A DNA stretch of 42,920 bases, taken from positions 1 to 42,920 of the forward strand of contig DPOU01000014.1 of the NCBI GenBank assembly GCA_003539625.1. The letters are read 5' to 3'. Below are positions 32,725 through 41,882 of the stretch, one piece after another. Position 1 is the first letter of the stretch. Each line of letters begins with the position of its first letter. Below the pieces are notes generated by a model that was not told the origin of the DNA, did not search any database, and saw only the letters and a list, made by a program, of their open reading frames with translations. A program made the position numbers and the translations under genes. This stretch comes from Acholeplasmatales bacterium. Its GTDB lineage: Bacteria; Bacillota_I; Bacilli_A; ML615J-28; CAG-313.

Positions 32725-35700
32725 TGAAGGCTAAAAAAATGTATTTAATAGTCTTTCTTATAGCACTTATTGCTTTAACTCCATGCTTTTCCGCATGTAA
32801 GAAAAAAGAACAAGAAACTATCAAGAAAGATTCTGCACTTGTAAAAAATGCATATGAAATTTACAAGGAAGATGCTTCAAAACTACAAGTTAAACCACAA
32901 GGTGTAAAAATATCAATCGAAGGTATTAACTATGATGAAGAATCAACAACAGATGCTGCAACAGCTGTAAAAACTATTTTACTAACAGCGGAAGGCTTAA
33001 ATCCTAAAACTGAATCAGGCAAAGTAGAATTAGAAAAACTTGTTAGTTGCTTTACTGAAATATCAGATGATACTTATAGTACTGATGAATACCAATACTT
33101 ATATGAAAAGATTTTTGGCAAAACTATTACGGTATCACTAAATAATGAACGTAGAGCAGAACTTGATAATCTTGCAAAAGAAGCAGAAAACTTAATTGAA
33201 AATCGCCAAGGTAAATCAGATAGAGTTTTAATCCATCAAAACACTGGTACAATTACTTGGAAAGTAGACGTTCCAGAAACTGGTTTCTACAATCTACAAC
33301 TTGACTATTTTACAATTAGTGGTTATAGTTCATCAATTGAAAGAAAACTTTTAATTAATGGTGAAATTCCTTTTGACGGAGCAGATAGTTTTACTTTCTC
33401 TAGAATTTGGAAAGATGATGTTGATTCATTTGATGAAAATGGTAATTTTAACACTGATACTAACGGAAACGATGTAAAACCACAACAAGTGGAATTATAT
33501 AGTTTTAGAAACAACTATTTCAAAGATGATATGGGTTATGTTACAGAACCATATATGTTCTATTTTGAAAAAGGAGAAAATACTATTTCATTATCTTCAA
33601 TAAAAGAACCAGTTTTAATTGATTGTATTGAAATATTATCAGTTAATGATATCGTTGATTATCAAACATACATTTCACAAATGAAAGCATTACATCCTCA
33701 GACTAATATCACCAATCAAATGGTATATATTGACGCAGAAAAAGCTACATATAAATCTTCACCTACGTTATATCCAATAACCGACCGTTCTTCATCTAAT
33801 ACTTATCCTTTTAGTTTGAAAGAAACTAAAAAGAATATTATTGGTGGTGACCAATGGAAAGTATTAGGCGACTGGATTTCTTGGGAATTTACTGTTCCAG
33901 AAAGTGGTTATTATAACATTTCAATGCGTGCAAGACAAAACCTTGTAAGAGGTATGTATTCAAGCCGTATAGCTTATGTTAGTGAAGCTTCAACTCAAAA
34001 TGCTAGTCAAACATTATTTAGCGAATTAAGTGACGTTCAATTCTCATTTTCTAGTAACTGGCAAAATGTTACATTAGGTAATGGCACAGATAATTATGAA
34101 TTCTATTTTGAAAAAGGAAAAACATATTCATTTACTCTTGAAGTAACCCTTGGTGCTTATGCTCCTTTAATCGAAAGAATTCAATCTACTATTGATGAAT
34201 TAAGTAGAACATATCGTAATATTGTTGCTTATACAACAACTTCTCCAGATAAAAACCGTGACTACCAATTAACTGGTGAAAATGGTAAATTTCCAAACTT
34301 ATTAAAAGAATTAGAAGAATATCGTGATGAGTTAAAAGATATTTCAACACAAATTGCGGAAATATCTGGTGGTGGTTCTGATAAAACTGGTGTAATCGAT
34401 GCTATGGTTACTCAATTAGAATCATTTCTTGAAAAACCTCGTTCAATAACTCAAAAATTAAGTTCATTCAGTAACAATATATCTTCTTTAGGTACATTGC
34501 TTACTGAATTAAGAGAATTACCTCTTGCTATAGACTACATTGAAATACATACTCCAGATGTAAAATTAAAAAAAGCAAATGAAGGATTCTTTAAAAAGAT
34601 GTGGAATGGTGTTTGCTCATTCTTCTTATCATTCTTTATTGATTACTCAACAATTGGTGAAGTAGTAGATAACTCAGATGTTCAAACTAGTGACTCAATC
34701 GAAGTATGGATGACACTTGGACGTGACCAAGCAAACGTAATTAGAAATTTAATTGATACAACATTTACTAAGAAAACGGGTATAAAAGTAAACTTAAAAT
34801 TAACGGGTGCTGATGTATTATTAAAAGCAACACTTGCGGGAATAGGGCCAGATGTTGCCTTAAATGTTGACTCAACATTACCAGTAAACTATGCACTTCG
34901 TAATGCGGTATATGACTTAACTAATTTTGATGATTTCTGGGACAGCGTTTATGCAATCCCTGATGGTTCATATAGTGAAACTAATAGAACTCCTTGGAAC
35001 GATACATATGAAAATGTATATCATGCATCTTCATTAAGACAATTCCAATTCTACTCAATCACAAATGCTGATATTACTGCCGCAAGTAGAGGCGATGCTG
35101 AAGCTAAGGCAAGAGTAGACGCTTACTATGCAATTGATGAATTCTGCAAACAAAAAGGCATTACACGCGAGCAATTATTTGATAGTAAAAATTTAACAAA
35201 AGCAGAATTACAACAAAATATAAAAGGTATTTATGCACTTCCTGAAAAACAAATCTTCATGGTTATGTTCGTTCGCGATGACATCTTTGAAGAAAATGGC
35301 TGGAATGATGTATTCTTTACACGTGATTCAGAAGGCAATTATACTGATGAAGAAGTTACATGGGATCGTGTTATTGACTTAGTAGCAAAATTGCAAACAA
35401 AACAATTACAATTCTATCTACCAGTAAATGATGCTGGTGCAAATGCTTTAAACCCTGTATTTGTATCAATGTTATATCAAAATGGTGGTTCTTTATATAC
35501 AAACGATAATAAAGAAACTGGCTTAATGAGTGATGCAGCGATGAAATCTTTCCAATACTGGACTGAGTTCTATACATTATATTCATTCCCTAAATCAGCA
35601 AGCTTTGTTAACCGTTTCCGTTCTGGTGAAATGCCAGCAGGTATCGCATATTATGAAACTTATAATACATTAAGCGTATTTGCTCCTGAATTAAAAGGTA

Positions 35701-36200
35701 AATGGTCATTTTATTTAATCCCTGGTACTTACAATGAAGAAACTGGAAAAGTAGATCATACTTCAACAGCAAGTGGTACTGGTGCTGTAATTATGAAACA
35801 ACCTGAAAAATTATCAGAAGCTAAGAAACAAGCTAAATATAATGCTTCATGGGAATTCTTAAAATGGTGGACAGGCGCTGAAACACAAGCACAATTTGGC
35901 CGCGAAATGGAAGGTATCTTAGGTTCAGCTGCACGTCATGCAACCGCAAACGTAAAAGCATTCCAATCTCTTGCATGGCCACAAGCTGACTTAGATAAAT
36001 TGATGAAACAATGGGATCAAGTACATGAAATGCCACAAGTTGCAGGTAGTTACATTATTGGACGTGAAATTGAAAATGCTTATCGTAAAGTAATTAATAA
36101 TAACTATAATGCGCGTGAAACCCTATATGAATATTGTGGAAATATTAACGATGAAATAAATCGTAAACGTAAAGAATTTGATTTGCCAACTATTAACTAA
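32724..36200 (+). CDS. Giant lipoprotein solute-binding protein with two CBM-like domains
   Basis: About 1158 residues, against the usual 420-550 for ABC sugar-binding proteins. A lipoprotein signal (MYLIVFLIALIALTPCFSAC, lipobox FSAC) anchors it to the outer face of the membrane. Two beta-sandwich, CBM6/35-like domains follow: about 175-310 (ITWKVDVPETGFYNLQLDYF) and about 375-610 (ISWEFTVPESGYYNISMRAR), the second interrupted by a long helical insert (about 485-590). The family 1 binding protein occupies about 655-1158 (IEVWMTLGRDQANVIRNLID ... WEFLKWWTGAETQAQFGREM). It would capture oligosaccharide and pass it to the two permeases. The start at 32724 overlaps the GH20 stop and sits eight bases after AGGAG; 32721 is an alternative. 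Confidence 0.88.
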   Translation: MKAKKMYLIVFLIALIALTPCFSACKKKEQETIKKDSALVKNAYEIYKEDASKLQVKPQGVKISIEGINYDEESTTDAATAVKTILLTAEGLNPKTESGKVELEKLVSCFTEISDDTYSTDEYQYLYEKIFGKTITVSLNNERRAELDNLAKEAENLIENRQGKSDRVLIHQNTGTITWKVDVPETGFYNLQLDYFTISGYSSSIERKLLINGEIPFDGADSFTFSRIWKDDVDSFDENGNFNTDTNGNDVKPQQVELYSFRNNYFKDDMGYVTEPYMFYFEKGENTISLSSIKEPVLIDCIEILSVNDIVDYQTYISQMKALHPQTNITNQMVYIDAEKATYKSSPTLYPITDRSSSNTYPFSLKETKKNIIGGDQWKVLGDWISWEFTVPESGYYNISMRARQNLVRGMYSSRIAYVSEASTQNASQTLFSELSDVQFSFSSNWQNVTLGNGTDNYEFYFEKGKTYSFTLEVTLGAYAPLIERIQSTIDELSRTYRNIVAYTTTSPDKNRDYQLTGENGKFPNLLKELEEYRDELKDISTQIAEISGGGSDKTGVIDAMVTQLESFLEKPRSITQKLSSFSNNISSLGTLLTELRELPLAIDYIEIHTPDVKLKKANEGFFKKMWNGVCSFFLSFFIDYSTIGEVVDNSDVQTSDSIEVWMTLGRDQANVIRNLIDTTFTKKTGIKVNLKLTGADVLLKATLAGIGPDVALNVDSTLPVNYALRNAVYDLTNFDDFWDSVYAIPDGSYSETNRTPWNDTYENVYHASSLRQFQFYSITNADITAASRGDAEAKARVDAYYAIDEFCKQKGITREQLFDSKNLTKAELQQNIKGIYALPEKQIFMVMFVRDDIFEENGWNDVFFTRDSEGNYTDEEVTWDRVIDLVAKLQTKQLQFYLPVNDAGANALNPVFVSMLYQNGGSLYTNDNKETGLMSDAAMKSFQYWTEFYTLYSFPKSASFVNRFRSGEMPAGIAYYETYNTLSVFAPELKGKWSFYLIPGTYNEETGKVDHTSTASGTGAVIMKQPEKLSEAKKQAKYNASWEFLKWWTGAETQAQFGREMEGILGSAARHATANVKAFQSLAWPQADLDKLMKQWDQVHEMPQVAGSYIIGREIENAYRKVINNNYNARETLYEYCGNINDEINRKRKEFDLPTIN

Positions 36201-36218
36201 GAAAAGGAGGAGATATAT

Positions 36219-36638
36219 ATGGCACAAAAAATAGCAGTTATTATAATGCTAATCATCACTGTTTTATTACTTACATATTTCTTCTTCTTAGTAATAACTG
36301 GTGGTAAAAAAGGAAAATTAAACTTTGGTAAAAAATCAAAAAATGTAAAACCAGTTGAACCAACTGGTCCTACACGTGAAGAAAAAGCTGCTGAAAAGGC
36401 TGCACTTAAAGCTGCAATGAAAGAAAAACGTGCTGAACAAAAACGTCAAGATGAAGAATATGACGCGATGGTTGCAGAGAACATTAAGAAATATAAAGCA
36501 GATTATGAAGCAAGCAAATTAAAATTAGAAGAACTTAAATCATCTTATGAAGAAGTTAAAACTCGTTATGAAGCGTGGACAAAAGAATATCCTGAACTAG
36601 TTGTAACTGAAGAAGATGATAATGAAGAAGAGGAGTAA
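36219..36638 (+). CDS. Small membrane-anchored coiled-coil protein of the transport operon
   Basis: A 139-residue protein that I cannot assign to a named family. It has one N-terminal transmembrane helix (about residues 5-28, VIIMLIITVLLLTYFFFLV), a basic stretch (GKKGKLNFGKKSKNVK), a long charged helix with heptad-like pattern (about 50-125, EKAAEKAALKAAMKEKRAEQKR onward) and an acidic tail (EEDDNEEEE). It lies between the binding-protein and permease genes with an AAGGAGGAG ribosome site. A structural or assembly role with the permeases, which carry unusual basic N-terminal extensions, is a reasonable guess and nothing more. Confidence 0.75.
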   Translation: MAQKIAVIIMLIITVLLLTYFFFLVITGGKKGKLNFGKKSKNVKPVEPTGPTREEKAAEKAALKAAMKEKRAEQKRQDEEYDAMVAENIKKYKADYEASKLKLEELKSSYEEVKTRYEAWTKEYPELVVTEEDDNEEEE

Positions 36639-36641
36639 AAT

Positions 36642-36695
36642 ATGACTGCTCTTAATAATAGAAAATCTAAACAGAAAGGAGTGTTCATTGGATGA
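36642..36695 (+). CDS. Possible 17-residue coupling ORF before the first permease
   Basis: MTALNNRKSKQKGVFIG, preceded by GAGGAG at good spacing and starting three bases after the previous stop. Its TGA overlaps the ATG of the permease gene (ATGA), and the permease's own AAAGGAG lies inside it. This looks like a device for translational coupling; whether the peptide has a role of its own is unknown. Confidence 0.45.
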   Translation: MTALNNRKSKQKGVFIG

Positions 36696-37921
36696 TAAAG
36701 AAAAATCATACATATAAAATTACTACAGAAGAGAAAAAAGATTTAATTGTAACACCTATTGAACATACTCCTAAAGTGGTTGAAACAGTTGAACAAAATG
36801 AAGTTCCTCTTGAAAATCAAGCAACCCAAAACATTGTTGAATGTACTGAAGAACGAATAAATGAAATTTCACAAGCAACCGGAAAAGATCCACTTCAAGT
36901 AGAGTATGAATTAAAAGAAAAAGCATATAAAGATTATCAAAAAGAACATGAACGAATTACTCAAAGACTTCGTATCGAAAAAGATCGTGGTTCATGGATA
37001 AGAAAAGTTGACCGTTGGAGTAAACGTGGAGGAAGACTTCGTAGGGAAATATTCGTTAAACGTCAATATTATTACCTTGTTGCACCATACACAATTCTAT
37101 TCTTTATTTTCACAGTAATTCCAGTACTTATGTCATTAGTATTAAGTTTTACATATTTCAACTTATTGGAATTTCCAAAATTTATAGGATGGGATAACTA
37201 CAAATCATTATTTGTTGATGATAAAGTATTTATGGTAGCGATTAAGAATACGGCAATTCTGGCGGTAATAACCGGACCAGTAAGTTACATTATGGCATTC
37301 GTATTTGCTTGGCTGATTAATGAATTGAAACCACTTCTAAGAAGTTTCATGACATTGATATTCTATGCCCCATCAATTTCAGGTAACGTATATCTAGTTT
37401 GGAAATTGATATTTAGTAGTGATAACTACGGATACGCTAACTCCATACTGATGGAATTGAACATTATTCAAGAACCAATAACTTGGTTACAAAATTCTAA
37501 ATATATAATATGGATTTTAATCATTGTTCAACTTTGGATGTCACTTGGTGTAAGTTTCTTGTCATTCATTGCAGGTCTTCAAGGTGTTAACCGTGAATAC
37601 TATGAAGCTGGTGCTATTGACGGTATCAAGAGCCGTTGGCAAGAACTTTGGTATATTACATTACCTCAAATGAAGTCACAATTAATGTTCGGTGCGGTAA
37701 TGCAAATAACATCAAGTTTAGCAATTGCTGAAGTTTCAACAAATATTGCGGGTTTCCCTTCCGTCGAATATGCTGGACACACCATCATAACCCACTTGAT
37801 GGACTACGGTAATACTCGTATGGAAATGGGTTATGCTTCCGCAATAGCAACAATACTATTTATAATAATGATACTTGCTAACTTATTAGTTAGAAAAATT
37901 TTAAGAAGGGTAGGTTCATAA
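36692..37921 (+). CDS. Carbohydrate ABC transporter permease, MalF/UgpA type
   Basis: A 409-residue membrane protein with six core transmembrane helices from about residue 130 onward. The EAA loop that docks with the ATPase is YYEAGAIDGIKSRWQELWYITLPQ (about residues 305-328). The first 125 residues are a charged cytoplasmic extension that includes YKDYQKEHERITQRLRIEKD and a basic end RWSKRGGRLRREIF, longer than in typical family members. It forms the transmembrane pore with the following permease (one base between them). No ATPase is encoded in the window; MsmK/UgpC-type ATPases shared by several importers are common in Firmicutes. Confidence 0.94.
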   Translation: MIKKNHTYKITTEEKKDLIVTPIEHTPKVVETVEQNEVPLENQATQNIVECTEERINEISQATGKDPLQVEYELKEKAYKDYQKEHERITQRLRIEKDRGSWIRKVDRWSKRGGRLRREIFVKRQYYYLVAPYTILFFIFTVIPVLMSLVLSFTYFNLLEFPKFIGWDNYKSLFVDDKVFMVAIKNTAILAVITGPVSYIMAFVFAWLINELKPLLRSFMTLIFYAPSISGNVYLVWKLIFSSDNYGYANSILMELNIIQEPITWLQNSKYIIWILIIVQLWMSLGVSFLSFIAGLQGVNREYYEAGAIDGIKSRWQELWYITLPQMKSQLMFGAVMQITSSLAIAEVSTNIAGFPSVEYAGHTIITHLMDYGNTRMEMGYASAIATILFIIMILANLLVRKILRRVGS

Positions 37922-37922
37922 T

Positions 37923-38948
37923 ATGGCTACAGACAAAATTATGGTAGATGATGAAGAAATAGCTGGTGTTGAACTATCTAAAGAGGAGAAAAAGCGTTTA
38001 AAACGCCAAGAGAAAAAATTAAAGAAATTTGGATTAAAAGATGAATCCAAGATGGGAAAGATGGAATTGTTTTTCTACCGAATGGAAAAACGTAGAAAAA
38101 TAAAGAAAAAGAAAAGAGTTAGCCGTAGTGTTGCGGGAGATATTTCACTATTTATCTTACTTTGCTTATTTGGCTTATTTAGTGCATATCCACTTGTATA
38201 CTCTTTCTGTGCTGCTTTTAAACCACTTGCAGAATTGTTTATATACCCACCTAAACTATTCTTCCAAAATCCTACATTAGATAACTTTAAAGACTTATCT
38301 ATGTTATTGGAAGATTCATGGGTTCCATTCTCAAGATACTTCTTTAATACAATTTGGATTACACTTGCTGGTACAGTTGGACACGTAATCATTGCATCAA
38401 TGGCTGCATATCCACTTGCCAAGCATAAGTTCCCTGGTTCTACAGTAATATTCTCAATGGTTGTATACTCATTGATGTTTGCTGCTCAAGTTACAGCAAC
38501 CCCAAGATATATTATCTTTAGTTCTATTGGATTTATTGACACTCAATGGGCGATAATTATCCCTGCCTTTGCATATTCACTAGGTTTATACTTAATGAAA
38601 CAATTTATGCAAGATATTCCAATGGAATTAATTGAATCTGCAAAAATCGATGGAGCTAATGAATTTCAAATTTATTGGAAGATTGTTATGCCACTAGTTA
38701 AACCAGCATGGTTGACACTAATAATCTTATTGTTCCAACAATTATGGAATAATGATGGTGGTACATATATTTATAGTGAACAATTAAAACCTTTATCTTA
38801 CGCACTTAACCAAATCGTATCTGGTGGTGTTGCAAGAACAGGTACTGCCTCTGCCGTTATGTTAATAATGATGATTGTCCCAATTACGGTTTTCGTATTA
38901 TCACAAAGTCAAATCATCGAAACTATGGCGCATTCAGGTATGAAATAG
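37923..38948 (+). CDS. Carbohydrate ABC transporter permease, MalG/UgpE type
   Basis: A 341-residue partner permease. Six helices start about residue 75 (SLFILLCLFGLFSAYPLVYS), and the EAA loop is ELIESAKIDGANEFQIYWKIVMPLVKP (about 238-264). The N-terminal 70 residues are very rich in Lys/Arg/Glu (KEEKKRLKRQEKKLKKFGLK; MEKRRKIKKKKR), an extension not normal for MalG proteins that parallels the one on its partner. It starts one base after the MalF-like gene. Confidence 0.94.
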   Translation: MATDKIMVDDEEIAGVELSKEEKKRLKRQEKKLKKFGLKDESKMGKMELFFYRMEKRRKIKKKKRVSRSVAGDISLFILLCLFGLFSAYPLVYSFCAAFKPLAELFIYPPKLFFQNPTLDNFKDLSMLLEDSWVPFSRYFFNTIWITLAGTVGHVIIASMAAYPLAKHKFPGSTVIFSMVVYSLMFAAQVTATPRYIIFSSIGFIDTQWAIIIPAFAYSLGLYLMKQFMQDIPMELIESAKIDGANEFQIYWKIVMPLVKPAWLTLIILLFQQLWNNDGGTYIYSEQLKPLSYALNQIVSGGVARTGTASAVMLIMMIVPITVFVLSQSQIIETMAHSGMK

Positions 38949-38963
38949 GAGGTAGCTTATAAT

Positions 38964-41870
38964 ATGAAGAAAATAAAATTAACAATAAGAGCACTTACAG
39001 TTGCATTAGTTTTCTTAGTGCTATTCTCATTTGGCGAATTAACTGTTAATGCAAAAGGCTATAGTTACGATTTCTGGAAAAATGTTATACCTTGTACAGA
39101 TGGTTTAACTTATCGTGATACGTATTATCATGGAGATATCGAAAATGCAAATGCAACTGACACAGATCCTGTTGTATTTGATGATCCTGTTGATCTAATT
39201 ACATATGAAAGCAATATTTATATCTTAGATTCAATGAAGTTTACTAAAACAAAGATTTCGAATTCAATCAAAGAAGCTACAGGCGTTAGTTCAGTATATA
39301 TTCTTAATCAAGATTTTAAAAAGCTTGAAAAAATAGATGAATTTCTAATAACTGATGAAGTTAAAAAGACTCTAGATGACTATTATGATTTTAATTTAAG
39401 TTTATCTGAAATTAATAAAGCAGAATATTATAACTCTACTGAATTAATTTCAATTTACAAAACTTCAACTTATGTAACTTATGAATCTTCTCAATTTATT
39501 CTTGACAATAATAGTCTTAGATCAACTGTTCCACTAACTGTTGATTTAGAAGATGGAAACGCTAAAAGAATTATTAAAATAGGTGATAAAAAATTAGCTA
39601 AATCAGACTGGTATGTTACTACTATTAATGAAAAAGTTATTGAAGATGGAAAAGAAGTAAATGTAACAAATAGATATTTAGTATTAACAAATAAAGATTT
39701 GCTAACTGAAGGACAAACTGTTTCAATTGAATATGCGGAAAGAGAAACTGTTGGGAAAGCTCCTTATTTTCCTTATTCAAAAGATACAAATAAAGCAGCT
39801 ATTCGCTTGAATAATGCTAGTGGTATTACTGTTGCAAAAAGCGGAATGTATATTGCAGATAGCGGGAACTCTAGAATTATTAAAGTAAATAAAGTTGATA
39901 ATGTTTGGACAGTAACTAACGTTTACCTATCTCCAGATGATAATGTATTCTATCAAGTATCAAGCGGAATAACAATTAAAGATTCTAATACTTCAACTTT
40001 ATTTAACCCTCAAAAAATTGCGGTTGATAAAACTGGTAAAGTATTCTGTATTGCAAAAAACGTATATGAAGGTATCGTTGAATTTGACTCAGCTGGCTCA
40101 TTTAACCGATTTATTGGTAAAAACGAAGTTGTTGCTAATCCATTAAAGAAATTCTGGACAAAGATCTTCTCTGAAGAACAAGTATCTTCAATTGCACTAG
40201 ACTTACCTCCTGAATTTACTAATTTAACAATTGATTCATCTGGTTTCTTGTATGCAACATCTAAACCAGATAAAGATGCTACAAAAGCTGAAAAAATGGT
40301 TAAAATGATTAATACATCTGGTAAGGACGTATTAAAGAGAAATGGTTATGTTACACCTGATGGTGATGCAGTATATGTTACTGCTTCAAGCGAAAATGGT
40401 GTTATTCTAGGGCCTTCAACACTAGTTGGTATATCAGTTAGTGATAATGGTAACTTTACTGTTGTTGATAGCAAACGTGGTCGTTTATTTACTTATGATA
40501 ATGAAGGTAACTTATTATATATAACAGGAGATCAACCTGGTGGTACTACATCTTCTGCAAGCACTAGCAATATCGTTAACCCTGTTGCAATAAGATATTT
40601 CAAACGTGCTACTGAAAGTGGCGAAGAAGAAATCCTACTAGTATTAGATGGTTCTTCAAGAAGTATCTTAGTATTTGAAACAACTGAATTTGGTGAAAAA
40701 GTAAACTTAGCTATTCAAAGATATCAAGATGGTATTTTCGAAAATGTTCAAAATGAAGATGGTACTGTAACTTATGGTGCTGAACATTATTGGAATGAAG
40801 TACTAAAGATGAATACAAACTATGAATTAGCACATTTAGGTATTGGTAAAGCTCAATATAGACGTGGTGATTATAAATTAGCAATGGCTAGTTTCAAATT
40901 AGCTCATAATGCAAATTACTATTCTAAAGCTTATTCTGAATATCGTGATGAAGTATTATCTAAAAACTTTGCTTGGATTATGACCGCAATTATTCTTTTA
41001 ATTGTATTATGGATTACATTATCATATCGTAAACATTTAATAGAAAAGAACCGTGCATTAGCCGCATCTATGGCAATGAATGAAGAAAAATATAACATTT
41101 TAAGCGGTTCTGCTGCAGCGTTAAATCATCGTGATGAAGAAGAAAAAACGGGTATGGATGAAGAAAATGAAGTACCTGATGAGGCTGAAGAAGAAAAGAA
41201 AACAAAGAAGTTTAATATCGCAGTAGTTGGTCGTGCAATAAAGAAATTCTTCTATGAAACTATTGTATATCCAATGTACATTTTAACTCATCCAATTCAA
41301 GGATTCACTGAATTCAAAAATGAGAAAAAAGCTAAAATGTGGGCTGCTATTTCAATATTGGTTCTTTACGTATTAATGGAAATATTTGCTTATCAATATG
41401 AAGGTATTATAACAAATAAAAATAACCCTGAAAAGTTCAATAGTTTACAAATTATAATATACGGTGTTATTCCACCAGTTGTTCTTGCTATTGCAAACTG
41501 GAGTGTAACTACTCTACTTGATGGTAAAGGCCGTATGAAAGAAATCTTTATGATGATTTGCTATTCATTAGTACCAACAATGCTAATTGGATATCTTAAC
41601 ATTTTATTAAGTAATGTATTAACACTTGATGAAGCACAATTCATAACGTTATTGAATATCATTGGTTGGGTATTAACTGGATTTATGGTATTCATGGGAT
41701 TAGTAGTGATCCATGAATATGGTATGGGTAAAACATTATGGTCAATAATTTTAACAATTTTAGCTGCTTTAATTATTGCTTTCATTGCTTTACTAATATT
41801 CGACTTGGCACAACAAATTTATGGTTTTGTATATTCATTATACAAAGAAATTACAACAAGGTATTTTTAG
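38964..41870 (+). CDS. NHL-propeller/TPR/YIP1 membrane protein of the transport operon
   Basis: A 968-residue protein. An N-terminal signal or anchor (about 1-30) is followed by a large extracytoplasmic region with NHL-type propeller blades (GITVAKSGMYIADSGNSRIIKV; LVGISVSDNGNFTVVDSKRGRLFTYD) and a short TPR-like pair (NYELAHLGIGKAQYRRGDYKLAMASFKLAHN, about 620-650). A transmembrane helix (about 672-690) leads to a charged cytosolic segment (about 690-755) and a C-terminal YIP1-like domain with about five helices (about 770-960). I recall similar proteins beside DUF5696 proteins and sugar permeases in other Firmicutes; no function is established that I know. AGGAGGTAG precedes the ATG. Confidence 0.85.
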   Translation: MKKIKLTIRALTVALVFLVLFSFGELTVNAKGYSYDFWKNVIPCTDGLTYRDTYYHGDIENANATDTDPVVFDDPVDLITYESNIYILDSMKFTKTKISNSIKEATGVSSVYILNQDFKKLEKIDEFLITDEVKKTLDDYYDFNLSLSEINKAEYYNSTELISIYKTSTYVTYESSQFILDNNSLRSTVPLTVDLEDGNAKRIIKIGDKKLAKSDWYVTTINEKVIEDGKEVNVTNRYLVLTNKDLLTEGQTVSIEYAERETVGKAPYFPYSKDTNKAAIRLNNASGITVAKSGMYIADSGNSRIIKVNKVDNVWTVTNVYLSPDDNVFYQVSSGITIKDSNTSTLFNPQKIAVDKTGKVFCIAKNVYEGIVEFDSAGSFNRFIGKNEVVANPLKKFWTKIFSEEQVSSIALDLPPEFTNLTIDSSGFLYATSKPDKDATKAEKMVKMINTSGKDVLKRNGYVTPDGDAVYVTASSENGVILGPSTLVGISVSDNGNFTVVDSKRGRLFTYDNEGNLLYITGDQPGGTTSSASTSNIVNPVAIRYFKRATESGEEEILLVLDGSSRSILVFETTEFGEKVNLAIQRYQDGIFENVQNEDGTVTYGAEHYWNEVLKMNTNYELAHLGIGKAQYRRGDYKLAMASFKLAHNANYYSKAYSEYRDEVLSKNFAWIMTAIILLIVLWITLSYRKHLIEKNRALAASMAMNEEKYNILSGSAAALNHRDEEEKTGMDEENEVPDEAEEEKKTKKFNIAVVGRAIKKFFYETIVYPMYILTHPIQGFTEFKNEKKAKMWAAISILVLYVLMEIFAYQYEGIITNKNNPEKFNSLQIIIYGVIPPVVLAIANWSVTTLLDGKGRMKEIFMMICYSLVPTMLIGYLNILLSNVLTLDEAQFITLLNIIGWVLTGFMVFMGLVVIHEYGMGKTLWSIILTILAALIIAFIALLIFDLAQQIYGFVYSLYKEITTRYF

Positions 41871-41882
41871 GAAGGTGAGCAA

